DNA from: Actinomycetes bacterium
Lineage (GTDB): Bacteria; Actinomycetota; Acidimicrobiia; Acidimicrobiales; Acidimicrobiaceae
NCBI GenBank assembly: GCA_021841935.1
Contig: JAKCDL010000002.1
Coordinates: 62,001-126,000 of the forward strand
Direction of reading: 5' to 3'
DNA length: 64,000 nt
Shown here: piece after piece, positions 17,221-24,770 of the stretch
How positions within the stretch are numbered: the first letter of the stretch is position 1
Layout: every line of letters begins with the position of its first letter
The notes under the pieces: generated by a model
The model's input: the letters and a program-made list of their open reading frames with translations, nothing else
Told to the model about the DNA's origin: nothing
Database searches by the model: none
Program-made: the position numbers and the translations under genes

Positions 17221-20172
17221 AAATTTTCCAATGATAGGAAGTTCCCAAAAAGATTCCGCCCTAGCAATTGCGATTGCTACTTGGGGCAAGGTGTCTGGGG
17301 CTTCGTAGACTAGGTACCTTGGTAACCAGGTTGGATTGAATTTGGAATTGAAGCGCCAGAGACTTTCTATCTGCATGGTGTCAGAAAGACGCTTTAAAAA
17401 CCACCGCTCAACTCGAGTGGACAGAGCATCGTCGCTATCACCCGCGATAATTGCCCTCATCGTCGCAAAGTTGAGGGAGATTCCTTTGAAACCAGCTTCC
17501 CTTATATATTCGATAGTTGCTACCACCATTAAATCTGTTAGACCGTTTGGATGCTCTCCAAGGTCGCGTCGCATGAGATCGAGTGAATATCCGTTGATGC
17601 CGGGTGCAGGTACCCACTGGCAAAAGCCTACGACGTCACCATTTGGCCCAAGGCAAATGGTTAGTAACAAGTTATCGTCGCGTTCGTCTAAAAATCTGCC
17701 GAGAGTCATCGAAAAGCCTCTTTCGACTCCACCTCTTCGTGATTTGGTTAGAACCTCTAGAAGCTGGCTTTGAGTTTTTTCATCGAGATCTTTGGGATTG
17801 GCGAACTCGATCGAATAGCCGTAGTTTCGCATTCTGTTTACGGCTTGACGAAGCGACTTATTCCTATTGCCTGCGAGGGTGAAGTTTTCCACTTCAACTA
17901 CTGCTTCATCGCCGATGTATATGGATCGCAGTCCACCGGCTCCATAGGTTGCGAGCCACTCTTCTCCTGCACCGAGAATTGCAATGGTCCAACCTTTGTT
18001 AGATGCAAATGATCGGAATGCGTTCCAGGCCTGTTTGCTAGTGGCTCCTGGTCCAATTGGATCTGGAGAGACCAAAGCAACCGTCCCTATAACCGCATAC
18101 GCAATTACGCAGTTGTAAGCAAAGAAGTAGACCTTATCGTCTCTTAGAGCAAAGTAGTCGAGCGTGGATGAGGAGTATTTTGCTACTATTTCCTTTGCGC
18201 TTTGATTCGATTTGTGACTCAGTGAATACTTCGTAACTCCGATCTCGACGACGGGGCGGAATCCTCGAAATACAAGTAAAGCAAAAAGTGACAGGGATAT
18301 CACGGCGAGCGAAGGCGTTAGGAACTCATCTATGAGATGTGGAAGCGGTATGCTGTGAACGCCGAACATGCGCTGGATGACGGCCTCGAATGTCCTTGGG
18401 AGTGAGAGGTTAGAGCGCCTAGAAAAGATAGAAAGTTCGATCTTGAGCGTGGCTGTAGCGGCAGTAGCGACAAGCAACCAAAATATAGGAATTCTGAATA
18501 GACCTTTAGCAAGCGATTCGCGATTGGTCGGTGCTTTGAACGAACGTCGCGAAGCTACCAGTGAGACGGTTAGCACCAAGGTCAGGATCGACTCTTCAAC
18601 GTCGGCACCCTTGATGAGGTTGGTTGCAATCATCGTGGAGGCCAATCCAAGGGTCAATATGAAGGCGCTCCTCTGGCCTCGTCGTAGGCCGCTCGATAAA
18701 GCTATGAGCCCAATTGACTCCATTGCAGCAATGGCATTTGCTAGGACGGGGATCGACAAGGGTAAAAATTCCGTTACAAGTCTGAGGCGAACATGTAATG
18801 GAGGAGCCAGCGTCGATATTAGGTCGATAACACCGACTGCGAAGACTGCTAATGAAATCAATCGCCTTGGTCGTGTAAGGCTATTTCGATCGATATCTGG
18901 AACACTGTGGTAGTTTTCTCCACCTGGGTATGCAGCTAGGATTCGGATTCCAGCGTTTTTGTCGTGCAGGCCAAAGCGGGCAACTCGTTCTCCAAAGTGC
19001 TTTAGACGCGCCTCTTCAGTCTGCGAGTAGAGTCGAACTCGTATCTTTGCGCCAGGTTGAATTTCGATCCATGTGCAGTTGAGGTTGGGTTGAAAGACGG
19101 TTGGAAGTCCGAATCTTGACCTTGCTTCATGGTATGTCGTCGCTACCGATCCCGGTGATGCAAAGAAGCCTTGAAGTAGTTCTGTAAGTTCGGCATTTAC
19201 GCTTTCACCTACGACGATTCCCACCGTAAAGTCATTGATGCTCTCAAGAGCTGCCATTCGGATGGTCGCATTCGGATCGCCGTCAGTAGATACTTCGCCA
19301 ATGGGTGATCCGATAATTGATGAATAGACCTTTCTGATTATCAATGACGCAATGATCAATATCACAATCGCATCTATAGCTGTAGCAAGTGCGCCGAGTC
19401 GAATCAAGTTTGAGTCTGTGGATACTCTATTTTTTAGATGGGCGAGGTTTGCTAGCGATAGGAAAAGGGGAACTCGAATTAGGTACGAGATCACGAGCGG
19501 GATAAGTAAGAACGGAAGGTATCGCAAAGCTTGCCGATAAAAGATCCTGGAGGCTACGAATCGAGTAGCGAGATTTGGGTTGTCGATGACTTCAATTCCA
19601 TCGAGCCAACGACTTTTACGGGCAATTCTTGGTAAGAATTCAAGAAAAAGGCGATCTCTTTGATTTGAATCGCCAACGCGAATGTCATCTTCATCGATTG
19701 AAATACCTCTAATGTCGCTAGCTACGACAATTTGTCTAATTCCGCTAGCGGTCCGGACATCGAGTCGTGCTCGCGGTGAAATTATTGGTTGGAACCGTTC
19801 TATGAAGTTCAGCTCTGAACTGCAAACTGAAGATAGGTCTGCGTCTTTGTTTCCGGGAATGATAGTGAGGTCGAATCCTCGTTCGTGGATGAGAGACTCA
19901 ATTGAGCTAAAGAAGTCTTGATTGTCACGGATGATGTCATCTATCGAACTTGACCCAATGTCAGTAAGGTCGAAAAGATTTCCAGCAAATATAAGGTGTC
20001 CAGGCCCATCCACGGTGGCAAGGTAAGCGGAAAGCTTTCTTAGTTCTTCCCGTTCTTTTGCCGTTCGTTTGATAAATAGATTTGAGACTACGATAACTCG
20101 GCTACCGAACTCGACCTCTAGCCTCGCCTCGTCCGTGACGTCTTCTCTCGGGAGAATTCGTCTATTCGGCAA
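17203..20172 (-). CDS. Membrane protein: degenerate metallophosphoesterase-like domain fused to a phosphatidylglycerol lysyltransferase-type C-terminal domain
   Basis: A 989-residue protein starting at TTG 20172 behind a clear AAGGAG. Residues ~25-180 follow the layout of a calcineurin-like phosphoesterase, but its ligand motifs are altered: SNLF at 30-33 for SDLH, GNLFD at 64-68 for GDLFD, and GNKD at 107-110 for GNHD. Two or more hydrophobic helices lie around 215-280, followed by a soluble stretch to ~425 and a multi-helix membrane region to ~650. The last ~320 residues match the DUF2156/MprF C-terminal fold (LTDLMVVATIEYIREAGFKG, then FNPTWLPRYLVYEAP), which in characterised proteins transfers amino acids from aminoacyl-tRNA to phosphatidylglycerol. 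No lysyl-tRNA synthetase domain is present. The domain architecture is read by eye. Confidence 0.75.
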   Translation of the reverse strand: MPNRRILPREDVTDEARLEVEFGSRVIVVSNLFIKRTAKEREELRKLSAYLATVDGPGHLIFAGNLFDLTDIGSSSIDDIIRDNQDFFSSIESLIHERGFDLTIIPGNKDADLSSVCSSELNFIERFQPIISPRARLDVRTASGIRQIVVASDIRGISIDEDDIRVGDSNQRDRLFLEFLPRIARKSRWLDGIEVIDNPNLATRFVASRIFYRQALRYLPFLLIPLVISYLIRVPLFLSLANLAHLKNRVSTDSNLIRLGALATAIDAIVILIIASLIIRKVYSSIIGSPIGEVSTDGDPNATIRMAALESINDFTVGIVVGESVNAELTELLQGFFASPGSVATTYHEARSRFGLPTVFQPNLNCTWIEIQPGAKIRVRLYSQTEEARLKHFGERVARFGLHDKNAGIRILAAYPGGENYHSVPDIDRNSLTRPRRLISLAVFAVGVIDLISTLAPPLHVRLRLVTEFLPLSIPVLANAIAAMESIGLIALSSGLRRGQRSAFILTLGLASTMIATNLIKGADVEESILTLVLTVSLVASRRSFKAPTNRESLAKGLFRIPIFWLLVATAATATLKIELSIFSRRSNLSLPRTFEAVIQRMFGVHSIPLPHLIDEFLTPSLAVISLSLFALLVFRGFRPVVEIGVTKYSLSHKSNQSAKEIVAKYSSSTLDYFALRDDKVYFFAYNCVIAYAVIGTVALVSPDPIGPGATSKQAWNAFRSFASNKGWTIAILGAGEEWLATYGAGGLRSIYIGDEAVVEVENFTLAGNRNKSLRQAVNRMRNYGYSIEFANPKDLDEKTQSQLLEVLTKSRRGGVERGFSMTLGRFLDERDDNLLLTICLGPNGDVVGFCQWVPAPGINGYSLDLMRRDLGEHPNGLTDLMVVATIEYIREAGFKGISLNFATMRAIIAGDSDDALSTRVERWFLKRLSDTMQIESLWRFNSKFNPTWLPRYLVYEAPDTLPQVAIAIARAESFWELPIIGKFLTPKA

Positions 20173-20224
20173 TTGAGATCTCCTTCATTTCGCCCCCGTA
20201 CCAATATTCACAGAAGCCCTGCCT

Positions 20225-20253
20225 TTGGGATCAAGTATCTGTTCCTATAGGCT
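20225..20253 (+). promoter_or_regulatory. Candidate promoter for the HAD-like gene
   Basis: TTGGGA (20225-20230) and TAGGCT (20248-20253) are separated by exactly 17 bases, a reasonable housekeeping-sigma layout, about 40 bases before the predicted start codon. The same TAGGCTA heptamer occurs before tRNA-Thr (24279) and rplM (58276). Confidence 0.45.
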
Positions 20254-20293
20254 AATCGACACATAAGCGTGCTATTTATGGGTCAGAAGGGAT

Positions 20294-20797
20294 TTGAATT
20301 TGTTTGGTTCTGACTTTTCGATGCCGTCTCATTGGCAACCGTCGTCAAAGGCTCCTAATGGTCTTGACGTTGTAGTGGTTGATATAGATGGCGTTTTAGC
20401 GGATGCGAGCAAGCGACAACACTATTTAGAAAATCGTCCAAAAGATTGGCAACTTTTCTTCGCGGCCTCCGCAGAAGACGAAGTTATCGAAGAGGTAAAG
20501 AGGCTTCTTGAGCTCCTCAACGAGAGCGTAACTGTAGTTCTTCTAACGGGACGACCAACTAGCATTGCAGATTTGACTATCGAATGGTTGAATCGGAACG
20601 CCATTCGATGGAATTTGCTAATCAGTCGTCCTACGGGTGACTACACCTTGGCAACCAAATTCAAGGAATACGAGACCAGCCGGCTTCTTGAACTCGGAGC
20701 AAGAATTCACCTCTGCATCGATGACGACCCCAACAATATCGAAATGTACCGAAAGTTGGGACTACCGAGCCTCTATGTGCACTCTGGGTATTACTAG
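20294..20797 (+). CDS. HAD-superfamily phosphatase-like protein
   Basis: A 167-residue protein with the HAD motifs: DIDGVLAD (the nucleophile pair Asp30 and Asp32), VVLLTGRPT as motif II, a Lys in the TKFKEYE region, and CIDDDPNNIEMY as motif III/IV. The lack of a large cap and the overall size recall the 3'-phosphatase domain of polynucleotide kinases or small swiss-army HAD enzymes, but the substrate cannot be named. The start is uncertain: TTG 20294 is close to AGAAGGG; TTG 20300 has better spacing (9 bases) and ATG 20321 is also in frame. It lies alone between divergent and convergent neighbours. Confidence 0.75.
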   Translation: MNLFGSDFSMPSHWQPSSKAPNGLDVVVVDIDGVLADASKRQHYLENRPKDWQLFFAASAEDEVIEEVKRLLELLNESVTVVLLTGRPTSIADLTIEWLNRNAIRWNLLISRPTGDYTLATKFKEYETSRLLELGARIHLCIDDDPNNIEMYRKLGLPSLYVHSGYY

Positions 20798-20814
20798 ATC
20801 GTGGTTGAAGATCT

Positions 20815-21303
20815 CTAGTCTCTGAAGTTGTTGAATTGTATGGGTATTCCGAAGTCTTCTTCCTTGAGTTTGCTAATTACTAGCTGCAGGTCATCGCGCT
20901 TCTTGCCAGAGACTCGTAATGAATCACCCTGGATTGAGCCACTAACACCCTTTATGGCGGCATCCTTTATGAATTTATTAATTGCCTTGGCTTTCTCAGT
21001 TGACAAACCTGCGACGACTTTGATGGTTTGGCGACATACCCCCCGACCACCTTCAATCACTTCGCCCCTATCGAGGCTTTTGAGTGATACTCCGCGTTTG
21101 ACAAGTTTTTCCTCAAGAACTACGAGAAGGGCGGCAATCCTATCCTGGGATGAAGAGGAGAGTTTTATCTCGTCGTTTGAATATTCGACGATTGAGTTGG
21201 TATCTTTGAAGTCGAAACGCGTTGCGGCCTCTCTTTGGGCCTGATCAACAGCGTTGCGCACTTCTTGAATGTTTACTTCGGAAACGACATCAAATGTAGG
21301 CAC
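20815..21303 (-). CDS. YajQ-family nucleotide-binding protein
   Basis: A small two-domain protein of the YajQ family, some members of which bind cyclic di-GMP. The sequence PTFDVVSEVNIQEVRNAVDQ opens the protein, LVKRGVSLKSLDRG is central, and IQGDSLRVSGKKRDDLQLVI with PIQFNNFRD closes it. GTG 21303 gives 162 residues, the normal size, with the family's usual N-terminus; GTG 21327 would add eight residues. Neither has a clear Shine-Dalgarno. The upstream region runs straight into the divergent tRNA-Tyr gene. It is convergent with the HAD-like gene, 17 bases apart. Confidence 0.9.
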   Translation of the reverse strand: MPTFDVVSEVNIQEVRNAVDQAQREAATRFDFKDTNSIVEYSNDEIKLSSSSQDRIAALLVVLEEKLVKRGVSLKSLDRGEVIEGGRGVCRQTIKVVAGLSTEKAKAINKFIKDAAIKGVSGSIQGDSLRVSGKKRDDLQLVISKLKEEDFGIPIQFNNFRD

Positions 21304-21330
21304 GGTAATATAGGATATTCCAAACACGAT

Positions 21331-21412
21331 GGGTCGGTGCCCGAGCGGTCAATGGGAGCAGACTGTAAATCTGCCGGTTATGCCTACGTAGGTTCGAACC
21401 CTACCCGGCCCA
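21331..21412 (+). tRNA. tRNA-Tyr (GTA)
   Basis: An 82-base class II tRNA. Acceptor arm GGGTCGG pairs with CCGGCCC (one G-U), the anticodon stem GCAGA/TCTGC encloses loop CTGTAAA with anticodon GTA at 21365-21367, a long variable arm is present, and the T-loop is TTCGAAC. The discriminator base is A; CCA is not encoded. Confidence 0.96.
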
Positions 21413-21552
21413 CAAATGAAATAGTTGTTTCTCAAATAATTCTTAGGAAATGCCGATTAGTATTTCGGTGTTACGTCTAACGAAAATTAGTCGATAGCTC
21501 AGAGTTGTTTGAGCTTTACTCTTTTGGCAAATTCGCTTGGCAGGAATTTTTG

Positions 21553-23082
21553 GTGAACCAGACTTTATTGGCATCTTCGGAAGGCGTTAAACAGCGACTT
21601 TCCGCCCCCTCTCTCGGTCAAATTCGGTATACGGGATTCGCAGGGTCAGTTCTTTTGGTTCTCGGTTCCATGGCGCCAGGGTCACCGTTTACTTCGAAGC
21701 CACTTGGTTCGTGGTTTATTGGAATTCAGGGTACCCCTTTTGTCTTTGACCAAGTTCCGTCGTACGTCGCGCAAATTATCTTGTACATCGGCCTTCTTGC
21801 GGTTCTTGTCAGCTGGTTTCAAATCGTAAGAGCCGTCATTGCTAAAAGTGCATCGATGCGATTTCTACTAGTAACTTCGCTGTGGTGGTTTCTGCCCTTG
21901 CTTGTTGCTGGTCCTCTCTTTTCACGAGACGTGTATAGCTATGCGGCAATTGGCGAGATGGTTTCTAGGCATATCTCTCCTTACCTCTACGGGCCGAACA
22001 TTTTGGGTGCAACACCATATCTGAATACAGTTGACCCGTTTTGGGGTAATGCCCCAGCTCCCTATGGCCCTCTATTTCTGTGGATAGCGGGAGCCAGCGC
22101 AGTTCTAAGTGGTCATGATGCTTTTCTAACGATGATTATCCTCAGAGCTCTTGCGATCATTGTCGTTATTGCGATAGCGGCGATTTCGATGAAGGTAGCC
22201 AAGGTTGCGGGATACGACTCCAAACTTGCTCTCGTACTAGTTGGAATGAATCCAATTTTCGTCTACCACCTGGCCTCTTCGGCACATAATGATGCGCTAA
22301 TGATGCTAGGACTAGCTTTCGGTATTTGGGCACTCAAGAAAAACCACCCCTACATAGCTACTTTCGCTATAACTCTCGGAGCTTCGGTGAAAGTGCCAGT
22401 AATAGTGGCAGTGGCTGCGATCGCATTCATGACAACGCCTGACCGCAGATTGGTTACCAAGGTCGTTCCAGCATTGAAACACGGAGCGGTGATGGTTGCG
22501 ACTCTAGTGGCGATGACCACGGTTTCAGGTGTTGGCTGGGGGTGGGTGCATAACCTAAGTACGCCCGGTACGGTAGTTTCACCTGCGGTTCCAACAACCA
22601 TAGTCGCAGCATGGCTTTCTAGGATAGCTTCGCTCGTCGGGCTTCCATCCTCATTTAGCCTCCTGCTAAGCATCTTTAGAGGTTTAGGGCTTCTACTTGC
22701 TGCACTTATAACGCTGTACCTAATCTACAACATCAAGAGCTTGGGCTTTGAAAAGGTCGTTGGGTTATCCCTCTTGGCAATCGTTCTGTTTGGACCGGTG
22801 ATTCAGCCGTGGTACATTACATGGGGGCTTATGGTACTTGCCATGAAGCCAAGTGTTCGATCAGCCTCCTCGATCGTATTTGTATCAATACTTGGTATGG
22901 TGCTCGGTCTACCCGATGGACCTTCAATCGTAGCCTGGACGGCCTATTCGATCGCTGCTCTAGTGGGTCTGGTTTATGTGGCCGGACGCCTCAAGATCGA
23001 TAGCGCAGTGGAACTTATGCTATTCATAGGTCGGGCTCGACGTATTGACTTAGTAATCGCGCGTAGCTTTGAAAGTCTGTAA
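21553..23082 (+). CDS. MptB-like polyprenol-phosphomannose-dependent alpha-1,6-mannosyltransferase
   Basis: A polytopic GT-C glycosyltransferase with around a dozen hydrophobic segments. The first large loop contains FSRDVYSYAAIGEMV and DPFWGNAPAPYGPLFLW, typical of the actinobacterial MptA/MptB family, which extends mannan cores of lipomannan-type glycolipids using polyprenyl phosphomannose on the outer face of the membrane. GTG 21553 has AGGAA six bases upstream; the frame is open from TTG 21505, which has only a weak site. HNDALMMLGLAFGIWALKK is another conserved segment. The 3' end overlaps the next frame by 14 bases. The exact acceptor is unknown. Confidence 0.82.
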   Translation: MNQTLLASSEGVKQRLSAPSLGQIRYTGFAGSVLLVLGSMAPGSPFTSKPLGSWFIGIQGTPFVFDQVPSYVAQIILYIGLLAVLVSWFQIVRAVIAKSASMRFLLVTSLWWFLPLLVAGPLFSRDVYSYAAIGEMVSRHISPYLYGPNILGATPYLNTVDPFWGNAPAPYGPLFLWIAGASAVLSGHDAFLTMIILRALAIIVVIAIAAISMKVAKVAGYDSKLALVLVGMNPIFVYHLASSAHNDALMMLGLAFGIWALKKNHPYIATFAITLGASVKVPVIVAVAAIAFMTTPDRRLVTKVVPALKHGAVMVATLVAMTTVSGVGWGWVHNLSTPGTVVSPAVPTTIVAAWLSRIASLVGLPSSFSLLLSIFRGLGLLLAALITLYLIYNIKSLGFEKVVGLSLLAIVLFGPVIQPWYITWGLMVLAMKPSVRSASSIVFVSILGMVLGLPDGPSIVAWTAYSIAALVGLVYVAGRLKIDSAVELMLFIGRARRIDLVIARSFESL

Positions 23083-23704
23083 AAAACACACTCTTTCAGA
23101 GCTTAATGACCTGTGTGCCATCGATGTTGACTTTCACGATGTGATAGTCAAATCTGCGATACCGCCAATGCTAGATTCAAGGTTTACGCCTGTCGCATTC
23201 GAGGGCCTCTTCATTACCTTGTCCCGCAAGGTGATTCACCAGCAGCTCTCAACTAAGGTGGCTTTGGTTATCGAAGATCGTCTTTCCCAAGAGTGTGGAG
23301 GAAGTATCGAACCGTCACGATTCCTATCATTGGATTCGGATAGCCTCGCGCGTATTGGTTTGTCAAGGTCAAAAGTTCGTGCGATTACTGAATTGGCCTC
23401 AATATTTGAGGCCAGCCCTGATTCAATGCGCGAGATTCTAGAGTTTGATGATGCAAAAGTGATTGCCAGAATCACTTCGCTCTATGGTTTTGGAAATTGG
23501 TCGGCTCAAATGTTCCTTCTATTCGACATGGGACGCAAAGATATCTGGGCCCCGTTAGACCTAGGCGTGAGGAAGGGTTATCAGAGGCTCAAACACCTAA
23601 GCGAGGTGCCTTCCTATGAGAATCTGAAGGACCTAGACAAGGTTTATTCTCCTATGGGATCCATGGCTACTTGGTATCTTTGGAGAGCCCTTGAACTCCC
23701 CTAG
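23069..23704 (+). CDS. DNA-3-methyladenine glycosylase-like HhH-GPD protein
   Basis: Predicted base-excision repair glycosylase of the AlkA/HhH-GPD superfamily. The helix-hairpin-helix ITSLYGFGNWSAQMFLLF (about 135-152) is followed by the catalytic aspartate Asp164 in WAPLDLGVRKG. VIHQQLSTKVA matches the conserved ISQQ-type helix. No Fe-S cysteine cluster is seen, which argues against EndoIII/MutY. TTG 23069 lies inside the preceding gene with no obvious ribosome-binding site, so translation may be coupled and the true start may be downstream. At 211 residues it fits the short AlkA-type enzymes that lack the extra N-terminal domain. Confidence 0.85.
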   Translation: MKVCKKHTLSELNDLCAIDVDFHDVIVKSAIPPMLDSRFTPVAFEGLFITLSRKVIHQQLSTKVALVIEDRLSQECGGSIEPSRFLSLDSDSLARIGLSRSKVRAITELASIFEASPDSMREILEFDDAKVIARITSLYGFGNWSAQMFLLFDMGRKDIWAPLDLGVRKGYQRLKHLSEVPSYENLKDLDKVYSPMGSMATWYLWRALELP

Positions 23705-23723
23705 AGCTAGGATTTGCAGTAAT

Positions 23724-24233
23724 TCAAAGTAGCTTTTCTAGTAGAAGCATGTCTATCCATTTCCCAAATTTTCGTCCGATTTCCCGCTCAATACCTACTT
23801 CGAAGTAGCCCAGCGACTTGTGGAGGGCAATTGAAGCAGTATGGTCGGAGGCAACACGTGCGATACACGCGTGAAAGCCATGCTTGGCCGCCTCATCCAA
23901 GATCGCTGAGAGTAAAAATTTTCCGAGCCCCTTACCCTGATGATCAGGGGCGATGTAAATCGAGTTTTCTACCGTTGTGGAGTAGCCCGGTCGAATCCGA
24001 TAAGGTGAGACCGATGCGAACCCTACGACTTCATCGGAAGATGATTCATAGGCTAGCAGTGCGGGGTACACGCCCTGGTGCTCCTCTATCCATGCTTTTT
24101 GCTGGGATATGCTGCGAGGAACTAGATCTAGAGTAACCCTTGATCCGACTACCTCTCGGTTGTAGATCGACATGAGAGCTTCTGCGTCGCGCAGATTTAC
24201 TGATCTTAAGGCGTATAGTTCGTCGATATTCAT
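23724..24233 (-). CDS. GNAT acetyltransferase, phosphinothricin-acetyltransferase-like
   Basis: A 169-residue GNAT-fold protein. SIYIAPDHQGKGLGKFLLSA contains the acetyl-CoA loop Q-G-K-G-L-G, and the C-terminal GYFEVGIEREIGRKFGKWID resembles the PAT/Bar group that acetylates the amino group of phosphinothricin or related amino acids. The N-terminal IYNREVVGS also fits that group. The physiological substrate is not known. ATG 24233 has a poor ribosome-binding site. It is convergent with the glycosylase gene and divergent from the tRNA-Thr cluster. Confidence 0.85.
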   Translation of the reverse strand: MNIDELYALRSVNLRDAEALMSIYNREVVGSRVTLDLVPRSISQQKAWIEEHQGVYPALLAYESSSDEVVGFASVSPYRIRPGYSTTVENSIYIAPDHQGKGLGKFLLSAILDEAAKHGFHACIARVASDHTASIALHKSLGYFEVGIEREIGRKFGKWIDMLLLEKLL

Positions 24234-24330
24234 GGCTTTAGAGATCGCCCATCCAAGTTGTAATCAATTGACTGCAAATAGGCTACATTCGCATCAGGGG
24301 CATGTATGCTTATATGCTGACTTTTGTCAA

Positions 24331-24403
24331 GCCCCCTTAGCTCAGACGGCAGAGCACATCCATGGTAAGGATGGGGTCGTCGGTTCGATTCCGACAGGGG
24401 GCT
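24331..24403 (+). tRNA. tRNA-Thr (GGT)
   Basis: GCCCCCT pairs with AGGGGGC in the acceptor stem, D-arm TAGCTCAGACGGCAGAGCA, anticodon stem CATCC/GGATG around loop ATGGTAA giving anticodon GGT at 24364-24366, and T-loop TTCGATT. CCA is not encoded. It is four bases upstream of tRNA-Met, so the two are surely co-transcribed. Confidence 0.96.
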
Positions 24404-24407
24404 CTCT

Positions 24408-24481
24408 GGCGGCGTAGCTCAGGTGGTTAGAGCACACGGCTCATAATCGTGGGGTCGTCGGTTCGAGTCCGACCGCCGCTA
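24408..24481 (+). tRNA. tRNA-Met (CAT), elongator type
   Basis: GGCGGCG pairs with CGCCGCT (G-U at the first pair), anticodon stem CACGG/TCGTG around CTCATAA gives CAT at 24442-24444. The first pair is not the C-A mismatch of initiators and the anticodon stem lacks three consecutive G-C pairs, so this is the elongator. No CCA is encoded. Confidence 0.95.
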
Positions 24482-24558
24482 CAAATGGTTAGAGCGAATC
24501 TTCGATCTAACCAAGTTGGTCAGGTCAACGAGTTGGCCTTCGAATTAGGGATATTTAA

Positions 24559-24723
24559 ATGGCAAAGAACGAGAAGCGAATCAAAGTAACGTTGGCATGC
24601 GAGAACTGCAAGCGTCGTAACTATATCACGACAAAGAACCGTATCAACGACCGAGAGCGTATCGAGATGAAGAAGTACTGCCGTTGGGATCGATCACATA
24701 CGACCCACAAAGAAACCCGCTAG
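24559..24723 (+). CDS. rpmG: 50S ribosomal protein L33 with incomplete zinc ribbon
   Basis: A 54-residue protein too short for most ORF callers. [17 protein letters not shown] carries the first Cys pair. The second pair is incomplete: [17 protein letters not shown] has one Cys where zinc-type L33 normally has C-x2-C, the fourth ligand being replaced by Asp. ATG 24559 follows GGGATATTTAA. It sits between tRNA-Met and a strong terminator, as in other actinobacteria where tRNA-Thr, tRNA-Met and rpmG form one unit. Confidence 0.95.
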   Translation: MAKNEKRIKVTLACENCKRRNYITTKNRINDRERIEMKKYCRWDRSHTTHKETR

Positions 24724-24744
24724 TTCAGTTAGTTCTCTAAAGGG

Positions 24745-24770
24745 AACCCCTCCGCTTTAGAGGGGTTTTT
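24745..24770 (+). terminator. Intrinsic terminator after rpmG
   Basis: AACCCCTC (24745-24752) pairs with GAGGGGTT (24760-24767) around a 7-base loop and runs into six T residues. It ends exactly at the stop codon of the convergent sigma gene, so the terminator for the tRNA-rpmG unit abuts the 3' end of the opposing gene. Confidence 0.9.

Noticed and set aside
18368-18913. 181-residue forward frame opposite the large membrane protein
   Set aside because: Low-complexity antisense frame; the reverse strand carries clear domain structure and a strong ribosome-binding site.
24234-24330. Promoter TTGACT (24268) with TAGGCT (24279) before tRNA-Thr
   Set aside because: The two hexamers are only five bases apart, and alternative -35 choices give poor matches, so a specific promoter call is not supported.
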